DNA of 64,000 nt from Dipetalonema caudispina (lineage: Eukaryota; Nematoda; Chromadorea; Rhabditida; Onchocercidae), in assembly GCA_013365325.1 (NCBI GenBank), contig JABVXV010000140.1, positions 58,453 through 122,452 of the forward strand, written 5' to 3'. The notes under the pieces were generated by a model. It was not told the origin of the DNA. It saw only the letters and a list, made by a program, of their open reading frames with translations, and did no database searches. Positions within the stretch are counted from its first letter, which is position 1, and each line of letters begins with the position of its first letter. Positions 1 through 12,818 of the stretch are shown here, piece after piece. A program made the translations under genes and the position numbers.

Positions 1-524
1 CTTAGAAGTACGGACGATATTAGCAATATGAGCAGCAACAATAACAACAACAATAACAACAGTTACGGTAATCCAGTAAATAAAAATCTACCCGAATATG
101 CAAGAACTGGTAAATTTTTTCAAATAAAGTAGATTTTTAATTACTATATTTATTGTGAACAACTAAATTTCTTAGTAAGATTTCCCTTCCATTTATATAC
201 CATCGTTTCTTTTCTAAATTATAATTATTATTTTAATTTTATCTTTTGTCTTGGATAAATTATTAGTTTAAAAGTAATGATAAAACATAGTGAGACATGA
301 TGAATTATTCAGAGTTATAATTTTTGCATTGTAGATTACAGTAGAAGTAATGAGTACTACGGTATAGATATGCAATGTTTTGTTGAAATCTGTTTAATAA
401 TTGATAATATGAAAATATCTGCGTTGTATTTTCCTAATAATTGGTAGAGAAATTTATTGATTATTTTAATAGTTAAATTAATTTTTCAGGCATAGCTCTA
501 GATCTCAATATTTTGGAACTTTAG
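1..524 (+). CDS. C-terminal end of an Asn-rich protein (partial, 5' end outside window)
   Basis: The window opens inside an exon (1-109) read on the plus strand in the frame LRSTDDISNMSS followed by a run of eight Asn codons, then SYGNPVNKNLPEYART. A GT donor follows at 110 (G|GTAAAT, phase 1). A good acceptor (ATTTTTCAG) at 481-489 opens the last exon (490-524), which restores the frame as GIALDLNILEL and stops with TAG at 522-524. Phase 1 leaves and phase 1 enters, which supports the join. The poly-Asn run is a low-complexity linker and gives no clue to function. The protein cannot be identified from this tail of about 47 residues. Confidence 0.55.
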
Positions 525-2208
525 TATCCTGTACAATGTATGCAATTGGCGGTATTGCTGTAGAACAGAAGAAGTATATAGTATTTCTCCTGATTGTTCA
601 AACAGAATCGATCTCTATTATTCTTTCAATTTCTTAATATTACAGTGATTTCACGATTTGATACAACTTTTAACTTCCTTGAAAATTGAACTAGTATTAA
701 TTTCTTAATTTAAAAAAAACATTTACAATTATAGTAATGTTGGATTTTTTGAAATGAACATACCCGAAATTTGCACAATTTTCTTTCTATTTTTTCCTTT
801 TATTATTTATAAGTACATAATCTTTACTTGTTAAATAGATTGGATTTTGAACGATGTTTGCTTGAATTTATTCGAAATTACAAAAACTTTAAGAAGATAG
901 CAAAAGAATTAATGGTAAATTCAAAAATTTTCAATAATTATTGATTTCTTGAAAGTTTCGTGATGATTAAGACATTTTTATTTAGTCCAATAACACTTAT
1001 TAGTAATTTTTTCGACTCGATATTAATAGCTTAACTAAATAATTAAGTATTTGGGTAATTACGTTGGACAATTGCTTCAATTCAATTTTGTTTTGTACAG
1101 ATATTCATCAGCAAATTACATAATTTGATAACTTCTTCGTTTCGAGTTATTCATTTTGCCTGTATTCGTTTAAAAATTAAAAACAACTTAATATAATTGA
1201 TTTTTTCTTTCTTTTTTATTTTTAATGAGTTGGATTAGCTGACAGAAGCAATATTCTTGCACAATTCCCTCATAATTTAATGAAATTTATATTCCGTGTG
1301 AAATTTCATGTGAGCTTTGTCTTGTATTCCAATTGATATCTTTTGTGCTTTTTGGAACATTTACATAAAAATTCATTTATTTATTTCAATGAATATTTGC
1401 AAAATATCGTATGATTTTTGATGGTGCGATGAAATTTTCTTTTTTTTTTAAAAATTACTTGAATATTTAATGAATTTCACGTTGTATTATGTTGTTTATA
1501 GATTTTCTTTTTCGGAGATGGTAGTATTTTTACATACAATAATTATCATATTTGTTATTCTTATATTTTAACAAAGCTATTATCATTTGAATATCAAATA
1601 ATTCAAAAACAAAAAGTAGAAAAAGGAAATTCCATTTTGCATGGTTATTGTATACGTAAGAGAATTATAATATACATCAAGCAATGATAAGCTTGAAATA
1701 ATTATTAGATTAAGCTAGAATTTTATCCTAGATTAGCATGAACAAAAAATCTAATGTATTTTCTGGGAGAAAAAGAAAACTAGCGACTAACTAATTAATT
1801 CCAGGAAATTAAGATTTTAGTTTACTTTGAAAATTTTTGTGCAATTTTAGTATCATCTGAGGGAATAATTCTGGGAAAAAATTCAAGAAATTTTGAAACA
1901 CTTCGTATTTCAATTTTATAATCAATTCATTGAGGATGTAAAAATAGCCGAAGTACAGCAGTGAATTGTAACAAGTAAGACAAATCATTTAACTACTAAT
2001 TATATGTGAAATATAAATTAAATAAACAAGATAAGAATATCAGAAGTGAAAAAGAACAATTTAAATTTGAGTACGTTTCAAAAATATCGATCCAATTCGA
2101 AAGGATAAATGATTTAGTACTAGCATAAATACGACAAGGATCCAATACCGTTATGTCAAGTTTATTTAAAATGAATCCAACTTTTCTTTTTCGGATGAAA
2201 TTTTAGAT
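525..2208. other. Intergenic, convergent genes
   Basis: AT-rich sequence between two convergent genes. I see no exon with codon-like content, no RNA gene and no repeat. It holds the 3' flank of the Asn-rich gene and, at its right edge, the poly(A) signal of the beta-subunit gene. Confidence 0.6.
2161..2166 (-). terminator. Poly(A) signal of the Na+/K+-ATPase beta gene
   Basis: AATAAA on the minus strand (TTTATT on plus), about 43 bases past the TGA stop at 2209. This is a normal distance for a nematode 3' UTR. Confidence 0.5.
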
Positions 2209-5065
2209 TCATGAAAACTTTGGGACAAAATCAAATGAAACAGCTGTTTGGCCATTAAAACTGTTGATATTATCAAACTGATATCCAGCTACATTATCTT
2301 TTATTCGACAATCCATGGTAAATGGGCCTAAATCACCATTTCCATTCCGTTTCAGCGCATTCCAGAATGTCATTTTTGCCATTACCTAAATTATAAATAA
2401 AAAAGAAAAAGAAAACAAAATGTTATAAATTATCTTTTGTAAAATTTAACAAACTAAATTTTAGTCCATATCAATATTGTTAAAAGTATTTTTAACGTTT
2501 CCTTTATCATGGTATTTTTCCTTTTGAGTATCACATACGTATGTTTTCAGGTATTAAATTTAAAAAAAAAAAAAAAAATCCATAAAGTGAGAAGTATATT
2601 TATCAATGATAAATGAAAATAAATGTTGAAAAAATTCTTTAAACGTATGACATGATCTTCAACATTTATCTATTTTATTATTGTATGATGCAAAAGATAG
2701 AAGTATTATTAATATAATGTAAAAATACCAATGGTGGTAAAGTGTAAAGAATATTTCCGTCTTTATCAATAATTTCGTTGCCATCATCATCGGTAAGTTT
2801 CTGATTTGGTATCAAATTCATTTGAAAGCCACCATTACGCATAGCTGTTGGCAACGATGGATAATAAGTGATATTGATATAAACATTTGAAGAATATTGA
2901 TATTGCTGAAAATACAAATAGGGTTAAATGATTGAATAAGGAATGAACTACGAAGATTATAAATCCTACAGAATCCATTCCTAAACAAACTATAACAATT
3001 GACCCATTAACATCTAAAAAAAAAATAAGAAAAAACTCTTGAACAGATAATTTGAATTAAATGATAAATATATTAGCCGTCATTTACCTGACGTATTATT
3101 GACGTAACATGCAATACATGGAAAAAATTTCGCACTTTCGATATTAGAAATAGTAATTCTTTCAATGCGCATAAATTTTGTTGAAAAGAATTGAATTGAA
3201 AAGTGAAGAATCAAAATTGACTAATTAACTAACCATTCGACAAAAGAAGGGCAAATAATCCATTTCATTTTTCATATTTGGCTTCCAACCCAAACGCTAT
3301 AAATGTAAAATTAGACATTATCGCTTCTTCATTATTGCATTAAGAATTAAATGAAGTAAATGAAACTTTCAAATATCTTCTTTCAGGTTTTTAACCGTAA
3401 ATGGAACTATTTAGGAAGAACGGGCCTAAAAAAAGTGTTATCGAACTGAATTGGACAAATTACTCCGATAGATTTGAAAACTAAAAGATCGAAATTATAT
3501 AAATGCTCGATTAAAATATTTAAAATTTCTGAAAACTTTCTTGAGAAAAAATATAGAAATTTTTTTAAAAATCATTTTAAAAGTTCGATTAAAATTAAAT
3601 TTATCTTAAAAAAATTCATCGATCAATATAAATATTTCCTTAAAATAAATAAATTACTCATATTGCTTAATTAGAAACTTACTAACGTTGTTAAAAATGA
3701 ATAACATGCATGGATTGCCGGAATTATAACCATAATTGGTTGTTTTGGAACAATCAGAATGAAATTGTTGTTGGATATCGAATGTGCACCAACGTTTCTT
3801 ATCACTTCGTTCTTCCACCGTACAAATTTTTAGAAATTCTCCTAACATTTCTCGATCTTTGGCATATTCTGTAGCATATTTCAAATTCCAATGCAATATC
3901 GTCAATAAATATCATGAAAGGATTAATTAATAAAGATTAAGTTACTTGAAATAGTTAAATAAATTCGGCGATAGTTGTAATTATCATTGATTAAATAGAA
4001 TGGATCGGTTTAATAATTGACATATTATGTGTCACTTTTAGGATGATAATGATTGATTGCTGAACAAACAATATGATATCCTTAGGGTATGATGGATATA
4101 CTATCATCGTATATTGTGGACTATTAATCTTACTGATTTAAATATTTTTCGAAGGAATTTAAACTATTGTTTTATTTACATGACATATTTACGGAAGTAC
4201 TGTAATTTTGTTTACCTTAAAAAAAAAAAATGTTAGCTAAAATAGTAGGAAATAATTCTATCAATATTCAATATTTTCAATAATTTATAAGAAAGTATTA
4301 AATGAAAGTGAAAAATTAATGAATAACTGTTGCTTTAGTAGAATTTCTTTCTATTAACAATAAATTGCCTACGTGTAAGATAATCGTCAATTTCTTTCAC
4401 GTATTCCGCATTTGCTGTTTCATTTCGTACGTTAAAATAAAATACATTAAGTGGTCGTTTCCGGATATTCGGTATCATCATAAGGCCTACAGAAAGTAAT
4501 AAATGATTGATGGGGGAAAAAAAAAGACGGAATAGAAGTTGATATTCGTATCACAATGATTTTAATCCATTATATCCATAGCTAACAAAATCATATTTAT
4601 ACAGTTATTTCAAAATTACGATTAGAAAATACAGATCAATTAATGTATAATAATAAATTATTAAATCAAAAAAAACTTAAAAATCCTCTTTACCATGACG
4701 TGATTTTTCCTGATATGCAACAACATCGAAAATAACTTTGCCAAAACCCGAAAATAATGAGACCAAAAGAATTAACATTATGAAAGCTATGGAAGTGATT
4801 ATACCTAAAAATCATAAAGCCTTTTTAAAAATTTTTGAAAAGCAAATTAGCATGCTATTAGTTAATGAAAAGGAGATTAACTTAAATATTTGCTACACAT
4901 ACCCATACAAAGTCGTTCTTGTCTTTGCGAATATCGCACATCCTGAAAAATATTTTGCCAGGTAATATCTTCCATAAAGATATGATCAAAATTATCATTA
5001 TGAGTGGTAATTAGAGCCGCATCATCGATTTGTTCCGCATTGTAGACGTTTGTCTGATCGGTCAT
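2209..5065 (-). CDS. Na+/K+-ATPase beta subunit, divergent
   Basis: Type II membrane protein that chaperones and modulates the catalytic alpha subunit of the sodium/potassium pump. Exons (minus): 5065-4903, 4804-4694, 4486-4373, 3868-3687, 3296-3234, about 3158-3088, 3013-2970, 2905-2729, 2385-2209. The cytosolic N-terminus starts MTDQTNVYNAEQ and contains ITWQNIFQDVRYSQRQER. One membrane helix follows (SIAFIMLILLVSLFSGFG, about residues 57-75). The ectodomain has the family landmarks: C-S-x-NYGYNSGNPCMLF, then RLGWKP, then TMDCRIKDNVAGYQFDN near the end. N-glycosylation sequons include NET, NTS and NIT. Phases match at every junction except 3234/3158, where no AG keeps the frame (needed phase 2, found 0). 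An ORF with a hydrophobic run at 5247-5471 is in phase with the first exon, but the true helix lies downstream, so I start at the ATG at 5065. The family is clear; the nkb paralogue is not. Confidence 0.78.
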
Positions 5066-8000
5066 TGCTAATGAATCGGAATTCGAAGCGCATTCGTATC
5101 TGTAAATATTTAGTAAGATTTAATGAAAAAAGTTGCAATATATCATTGAAAGAAGTAATTGTTAATTAGTATTTCAGATCTATGTTGTAGCCATCAACCA
5201 ATTAAATCTCTATAAATTTGAATAAAACATTCCATTGTTTGAAAATTTAGAAATATGCAGGAATTACTAACTGTTTAAAATTTTCTGTAATTTCTGAAAT
5301 TTTGCATAAAATATTGTGAAGGAATAACATATGTAAAATTGTCAGATAGCCTATTAAATATATCTTTAACAAAGTCTGTATCCCGGAATGACCACATATA
5401 GATAGGTTATTAGTTCTACATGTTTGTTCCGATATGTCAAAGTTTGAACATATGTTCAACTGCTTCATCAATATATAGGTAACAGGTCAAACAATATAAT
5501 TGCAAATTTGCTAACCTCGTAGTAGCCATTGATGAAACAATTAGTGTTGACACTCGTATTAAAACGTTTGATAAACATACTATTTAAAATCGCCACATTT
5601 GTTTTCTAAATGATAATCCAATGACTTAATTGAATTGAACTTTCCGAAAATTTCATTATTTTTAACGGTTTATTTCCAGTAATAAATGCGGACAACGTTT
5701 ATTTAATTTAGTAAAGCATATCTTTTATGAAACAAAATATCTATCATTTTTTTATAATTTGACTAAACCATCAATATATTCAAAAGTTTAATTAATTAGG
5801 ATTAACTTAATCTAAAGAAGCATAATTGGAAATTTAAGTTGATGGTTTGCATGGAATACTAATGGATCATTTAGAAATCCTACCAGATCTTTTTCTTGAA
5901 AATTTTGGAAATCATTAATGCAATAAATGATCAAAAATTCAAGTAATAACAACGATAATTGCAGAATTTTCATCGATGGCAAATATACTGCGACAACCTA
6001 ACGAGTAGAATGAAATAAACGATGTCATCCCATCCAAATGATACTCAAAAGCATGTGACAGCGATTCTTTCGCAGCAATATTTTTGAGAACCGGTTCTGG
6101 CACAAAGGAAGAATCATTCTTTAATGTTCAACAAATCATTTCATTTTTATTCAATCCTATTGATAATTATGAAATGAATATGAGGTGGTAAAACACAAGG
6201 ATCAATTAATTGAAATCATTGAAATGAAATGAAAATTTCAGCTAACTGTTTTGCATAAATACTAAAACAGATTTCTTATAATTGTTAAATGAAATTGCCT
6301 CGTTAATTTAGAGTATCAGTTTTTTTTTTTCTTCTATAATTAACGAAGAGAGTATAAATGATTAATAATATAAGTAAATATTTCAAAAGCAAAGATATAT
6401 GTTTGATAGAAATTAAGAAATGAAGTGAAAATGACTGAAATATCATTGATATATATAAATTTGCATTCATAACTCCTATCATCTCTTCTTGCCTTTCATC
6501 TACTCAAAGTTTGATTATTAAATAGGTCATGTTTACATCCATCTATCAAATTGTAAACATTCTATTCTCCCATATATCTCATCCTTAGCCATAATTTACA
6601 AAATTTCCAATTTCAATACCATTTTTGCAAATTTTAAATTTTTTATGTTTTGCGTAATATGCATGCATTTTGTGACATTACGTAATATAAATAATGTATA
6701 GGAATGAAAGAATATGTAGAAAAAGAAATAAACGGATTCTGCCATATATCTGCTTAACCTAAGTTGAAAGTATCAATGAGGAAATTATAAAAAATGAAAG
6801 AAATACTGGGGAAAATAAAATAGATTAATTAGAACAGAAATTTAAACTAATGAAGTAAGCGGGAAAAGAAAATAATAAGAAATTAATGAAGGAGAATGGT
6901 CGGAAGTAAAAAAGAGAAGAGAGCGGTATTGTCATCGAAATGCCATCGAATATATTGTCATCGAAATGCTAATGAACCTATAAGTTTTGAATATTTTATT
7001 ATTTCTTACTTACTTAGTTAAGAACTTTCCTCTTATCCCTTTCACAACTTCAACAATACTACTATTATCGGCAACATTTCAAGGTCAATTATTTTGCATG
7101 ATACATCAAAAAGCTTCCCATTCATCCTCTTGTGATATTTCCTAATTATATTTTATCAGGGATAACATTATTAGGATAGAAATTAATGAAAAATTAAAAT
7201 TGATTGATTTCAGCTAATAAACGAGAAACCAGAATAAAACTTCAATGAAACTTTTTGCATCAATATATTTTTGATGGTAATTGCTGCGTTTTTATGATAG
7301 CTGAATATAAGTAATGAAATTGGTAATGGAAAAATTATAATTGAAGTAATTTTTTGAACTTATATACATGCACTAACTTAATCTGTGACATTATAGCAAT
7401 AATAAATGGGGAATAGATGAAGGTCATAGTAATCATTCCTTCAAAATATTTTGAGAAGGAAATTTCATCGACCATATATAATTACTTTTTATCAAAAATT
7501 TGTTTAAGAATTTTAGTACAACAAACTTACTGGTGCTATTTCACAGTATTAACCTATCATAAGAAATGTAAGATAAATTAAGCATTTTTTTGTTTTCAAA
7601 AATTTCTTTAAAGTTGTTTATCTCATTTATATGTAATTGGTTTTATGCAAACCTTTCCCTCATTCATTTTCCTATGTAAAAAGTAAATTCATGAGCAACT
7701 ATTACTGAAATAAATTCATAAAGTTTATTTCATGATATGCTTAAATGGATAAGGTCATTTATCAGCATTGACCTACACTTCAACTACATAACATCAACAA
7801 AATCATTCATAAGCAAATCAATCTTATGTTTTATTTCAAAGAGAAAAAAGAGGAAAATAGTGTATCGTATTAAAAGGAAATTTAATTCATTCAACTGTAA
7901 ATAAGCAATTATACTGGTTCAACTATGCAAAAAAAAAATACCAATATTTTTTCCCTTTTTTTTAAATATCAAATCTTATTTGCATCAAAAGAATGTCTCA

Positions 8001-8425
8001 TCTATATGGAAGACAAAATTCTACGACCACATAAAATTCCAATAATTGACAACAGATATATAGTTAGCATAGAATTCTATAAAAATTAATCATTTAATTA
8101 AAAATAACTGGTAAAAAATTTTTGCGACATATTAGGAATACAAGAAATGGATTTCTTGCATTGAAGTAACTATTGATCTGAAACGGAGTTGAATAACAAC
8201 AGCATTCCGGTATTGAGTTCATGAATAATACAACTTCAACTGTCAAAGCAAACTGTCGAATGGACTCGAAGATTGATTAATTTACATCTATCAATTAGGA
8301 ATATTTATTATAAAACAAATCATGGCAGTAATGTGGTGATTTTTATAGTACTGATAAAATTATCAGTAAACGGAGAACAAATTATTCCTCCTGACACCAA
8401 TCTTATTTTTGTTTAAAATTGAATT
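5066..8425. other. Large intergenic stretch
   Basis: About 3.3 kb of AT-rich DNA. At 5247-5471 there is a minus-strand ORF with a hydrophobic stretch that could be an upstream exon of the beta-subunit gene but is not needed for it. The rest shows scattered T- and A-runs, no convincing exon, no RNA gene and no repeat longer than simple runs. Confidence 0.5.
8304..8309 (-). terminator. Poly(A) signal of the DDIP-repeat gene
   Basis: AATAAA on the minus strand, about 117 bases past the TAA stop at 8426-8428. Confidence 0.4.
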
Positions 8426-11400
8426 TTAATTTGTTCTTAATCGTTCTACTGCCATGCTGAAAAATGAACACCGATCGGCACACATCATCTGAAAATTTTT
8501 ACACCAAATCTCCGCCACATCGCAATATGCACCCTGCAAAATATTCTTCGTGTCAGTTACCATATTAACTTCATCATTTGTAATATGAAATATTATCAAT
8601 GATTCTAGTGTTTATTGCATAATCCACTCATATCATTATCAGTATTCAATGTATTAATCAATATCCAATACTGTGATTATTACAATAATTGGTTACCATT
8701 TTCAATTCAACTTCCTTTTCTACTACAGTAGACAAAAATGAGTATTCATGAAGTAAGTAAGCTATTTCTTATGATAAAAATGATAATTTATGGAAATGGT
8801 TTGTTAAACTGAAAATCATACAACATTTCAAAAGGCCAACATCTAATGAAGCCTTGAAATAGCTTTATGCACTTTTATGCTTTATGACCATCAGCCTATG
8901 TAAATGTGTAAAGAATTTGAGATATTTTTAAGTAAATATTCGACTGATTGCTAACCTTAATAATATCATCAGAGGAATGCATAAATGAGCCAAAGTTTAT
9001 GGAAAGACGTTCAATGAAGAGAAGCATAGCATGGGATATTGGCCAAATAGCTTGGGCAATTAATTCAATAAGTGCCGCAATGGAGAGCTCCAAGTAACTA
9101 ATAATTAAATAGCTGGCAACAATGAAACCTGCTATTGTTGCAGGACGCTAAAATTACCGGATTAGAATCAGGAAACATAAAGTAATTAGCTCAGATATTA
9201 TCAGATTATAGTGAAAGTTAGCAGTAAATTACAGTTCCAGCAATCATAATTATGATATTAGAAAAACGGAATTTGAATGAATTGCTTGAAATGAATCTCT
9301 CACAATATAATAATCCAATTCAATTTGTATATAAGTATTGTTATTAAATATTATCCCTTCAATTATATTATCATCAAAGAACTATCAAATACAAATAAAC
9401 AAAAACTCTTTGATTCTCTTCTTGATCACTTTGATTTTAAATTTAACCGTTACACTCCGTAATCTGTTCACTTATTGGATTTCAAAAAATTACAAATCAA
9501 TGTTAAATATTATCATTTCTCAATCTTTCAGCTCAAAGATTTAGCACAAACACTAAAAAGAGATATTGTTTTAATTGAATTCAAAAAGAATTAAAATTAA
9601 ATAAAAAAGAATTAAAATTTTCGACATCTTCCTTATTATCCTTATTATTATAGCTGTCAGCTAAGTTTTATTTTAGCTTGAATAAAAATTAAGAAGTGAC
9701 AGTAAATAGTTGGAAGAAAGAAAATTAAAATTAATTTATGAGAAAATAGTGAAATGAAGAAACTGGAGTAAAAAGTAATCAGTCTTTTTATATGATTATT
9801 AGATGTTACAATTAAATGAAAAAGAAATTCAAATAGAAAAAAAAAAAGTCAAAACCTCTGAGTGAAAAAGAAACACTAAATTTTTTTGCTGTTATTTCTT
9901 CGGTTTTTCATCATATTTATTCAAAATTATGAAAGTTTATACTAAGAATAAATTTGACAACAAATAAAATGATTATTTACTAATAACTCTCTGAGATAAA
10001 TGAGAGAGATATTTTTGACAATAACAATTTTCTTAGGGATATGGAATGTAATGATACAATTATCGATGAAATGAATACTTACAGGATGATCCTTTACGAA
10101 TTGTGCGAATTTGGTCAGAAGAAGGAGGAAATCATCAAGTAATTGATAGAGCGCATGAGAAAATCGTTGAACAGACATATCATCACTAAAAAAGGAAGGA
10201 GTTATATAAAATTATAATTTTGAATTTACATAGGATTACAAGATTAGATATGCATCATTTTAAGGATCAAATGATTAAAGCTAATTAGATATTCAAAAAA
10301 ATTAATATCCTGATAATCGGAAGAAAAGGATTATCTTAGCAATTGAAGGATTTTTGATGACCAAGTAAAAAAAAAAATGATGCTGTATTAGTATTAATGA
10401 TACCATTTAGTCAAGTGTAACTTAGGTAGATTTATTAGCCATGTCACTCTTCTTTCATTTATTAAATCCTTGAAACTTTGAATATTTCTCTCCAAAATTT
10501 TCGGAAACATTAGTCAATGATGATGTTAATCACTTAATCATGAAAATTTTCAAATGAAATATGTGATTTCCTCTATGGATACTTTTACCTTCGATGACAA
10601 ATTTTTGACAGTCAAAAGTATAAAACGAACTCAAATTCGCTTTGATCAATTTCACAGATATTCTCGATATCTGGACACATCGGGATATCATCACGCCTTT
10701 CGGATGCTGAACCCTGGATAGCAAATTCGCTACTGTAATAAGAACAAATAAGTGAATAGGTAAACAAATCAACATAATTCTAAAGATAAAAATCATCTTT
10801 TATCATTTGAACATATTTTTCAGGTAAAATTTAACCTATAGATCTACTATATTCTATCTTCTATTACTATCAAAGAAATCCTTCAATTCGGAAAGATATC
10901 ATTTGAAGAAGAAACTCACTTACTGCCTGAACCAATACTCTTCGTTGATCTTTTTGTTTTATTTCAGGAACTGACCTTGATATTGATGAAGTTATATTTC
11001 GTCTACGACGTCTGCTGCTTTTTTGCGATCTTCGTTGTCGTCCGTGGTAATATCGATGAAACCGCTTTGGTATTATGGACGTTTCATGAGTTGTCGATTT
11101 CGGTGAGTTTTCTCGTCCAGCTCAATTCAAATAGTACAATTTTAATTTGAGCGCTAAAAGATGTATAAACCTATCACAGAGACTTTTTTTTACAGATGCG
11201 TATGTTGTCTTTGATAATTTTAGAAGCACGAGGATTTTATCGCAGATTTGTTCAATACCTATGCATTAATTAATCCTGAAGAAGATTGAGTCTTCTCCAG
11301 CAAATTTTTTTCATTTCATTTTGATTAAAAAATAACTTATAAAAACTCAATTATAATCTTTTTCTTGCTGGAACAATGGAAAACAGTATTTATTATCATT

Positions 11401-12493
11401 GATCTGTGTGATAACCGTTCAAACAATTCACATCCAGTGCAGTTTGAAAAAGAAGAAAAGAAAAAATTTGAAGAAGTTTCAACTCTCACAACTAACATAT
11501 TCAAATATTTCGATAGTTATTCCGAAATATTTTTTTCCTTTACAAGATCATTCGTGGATAAAAATTTGTGAATGATATTGAAGAAGTTTTAATAAAGAAA
11601 TGATTTGTTACTAACAACTGATCAATTATACAGTGATACAAAAATTTATCCAGTAAAAATTGATAAGAATTTCACAATTATGAAGATAAATATGTCAGAG
11701 GTCAAATGTATCGGAAAGAAATGTTACTGTCCATTCATGCATAATTTTGCTTATTTAAAGCATTAATATGAAAGCATTACTACTTGTCGTTTGTGGTTGC
11801 GTTGTACCATCCGATAATTTAGCATTTGCTATCGGAGAATCAGCTATGATTTTACTAGTCACCGTCTTTTCGGATGGCCTAAAAAACATTTTTATAATAT
11901 GCAACATTTGAAAAAATAAAAAATTACCCATGTTTTACGTAGCTTACGTTGCTTATTCAAGTGTTTTATTTTCCATATTTTGCTATATGTTTTAGCTAAC
12001 TTATATCAAAATTCCAATTTCTTTTTCTCCTGATAAATTTCTCAGTAGATTGAAATACGGATCATTGAAATGTGAAATATGATACGATTAACTTATGTAT
12101 TTATCTTTCAAGCTGTGATTAATCAGCTAATATATATCATGTTTATAGATTTTTCACGTAAAATTACTTAAATTGATAAAGAATATAAAATGAACTAACG
12201 GAATTTCATTAGGCGTTGGCATATTAACAATATTCTCGATAGATGGACAGTTTGGTATGTCATCCGTACGATCTTTATGTTTCCTGAAAGAAAATAAATT
12301 ATCAATCATTTCAATGTTATCACAGTGCTATCATTCGATACGTAATTTATGCCAAATATAAATTTTTTTTGAAAAACTATAGCTTAATTATATAATAGAA
12401 TCATAGGGAAAACAAAGAAATTATTAAGCATTACATTATCCATCGTTGTTTTAAAGTTTTAACTTCTTTGCGTTTAAAACGATCCGATGGCAT
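8426..12493 (-). CDS. Unknown 316-residue protein with two DDIPxCPxIENI motifs
   Basis: I do not recognise this gene. Exons (minus): 12493-12435, 12283-12200, 11878-11781, 11120-10916, 10732-10631, 10185-10083, 9147-8956, 8533-8426. The lengths sum to 951, exactly 317 codons with the stop. It starts MPSDRFKRKEVKTLKQRW (basic). Exon 2 carries DDIPNCPSIENI and exon 5 carries DDIPMCPDIENI, 10 of 12 residues identical. Exon 4 is very basic (RRSQKSSRRRRRN). The C-terminal half is hydrophobic and helical (SYLIISYLELSIAALIELIA), and the last 36 codons are Cys-rich (AYCDVAEIWCK, MMCADRCSFF, then VERLRTN at the end). The weakest junctions are the donors at 10916 (GA|GTTTCT) and 10631 (GA|GTTCGT) and the GAG acceptor before 11120, all chosen because they keep the frame. 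It could be a peripheral or hairpin membrane protein. The gene is head to head with NELF-C/D. Confidence 0.6.
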
Positions 12494-12784
12494 GATTTTT
12501 TAATCTAAAATTGCAATACTTTTTACTGAAAGATTTAAATGTTTAGATCGTCAAACATATAAATACATATCTGATCATACGTACAACGTGATATCGCGCG
12601 TTACGCGTAAATTCCGTTATGAAAAAGTTTCACAAAGCAAAGCTTTACATCCGATTATATCGTTTAATTCAGCAATTCAAGTTATAATGTCAATATTGTC
12701 CGGAATGTTTTATCCTTTAACAGATTAAAGGGCAAAACCGAAATACTCATTGATAATTGTGTTGAAGCATTTGAGATTACGTTA

Positions 12785-12818
12785 TTGATCTGAATAGCTA
12801 TTTAGCTATTCAGATCAA
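12785..12818. repeat. Perfect inverted repeat, 16-bp arms, 2-base loop
   Basis: TTGATCTGAATAGCTA at 12785-12800, TT, then its exact reverse complement at 12803-12818. All 16 positions pair. The bases just outside do not extend the pairing. The repeat lies about 290 bp upstream of the DDIP-repeat gene start, in the divergent promoter region. Confidence 0.9.

Noticed and set aside
4738..4965. Plus-strand ORF of 75 codons
   Set aside because: Antisense to two beta-subunit exons and lacks an ATG start.
5247..5471. Hydrophobic ORF in phase with the first beta-subunit exon, as its N-terminal membrane helix
   Set aside because: A better helix is encoded by 4804-4694, exactly where the family has it and in phase on both sides. 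A second upstream helix would break type II topology.
11365..11571. Plus-strand ORF of 68 codons
   Set aside because: Lies inside an intron of the minus-strand DDIP-repeat gene, has no ATG start and no family signal.
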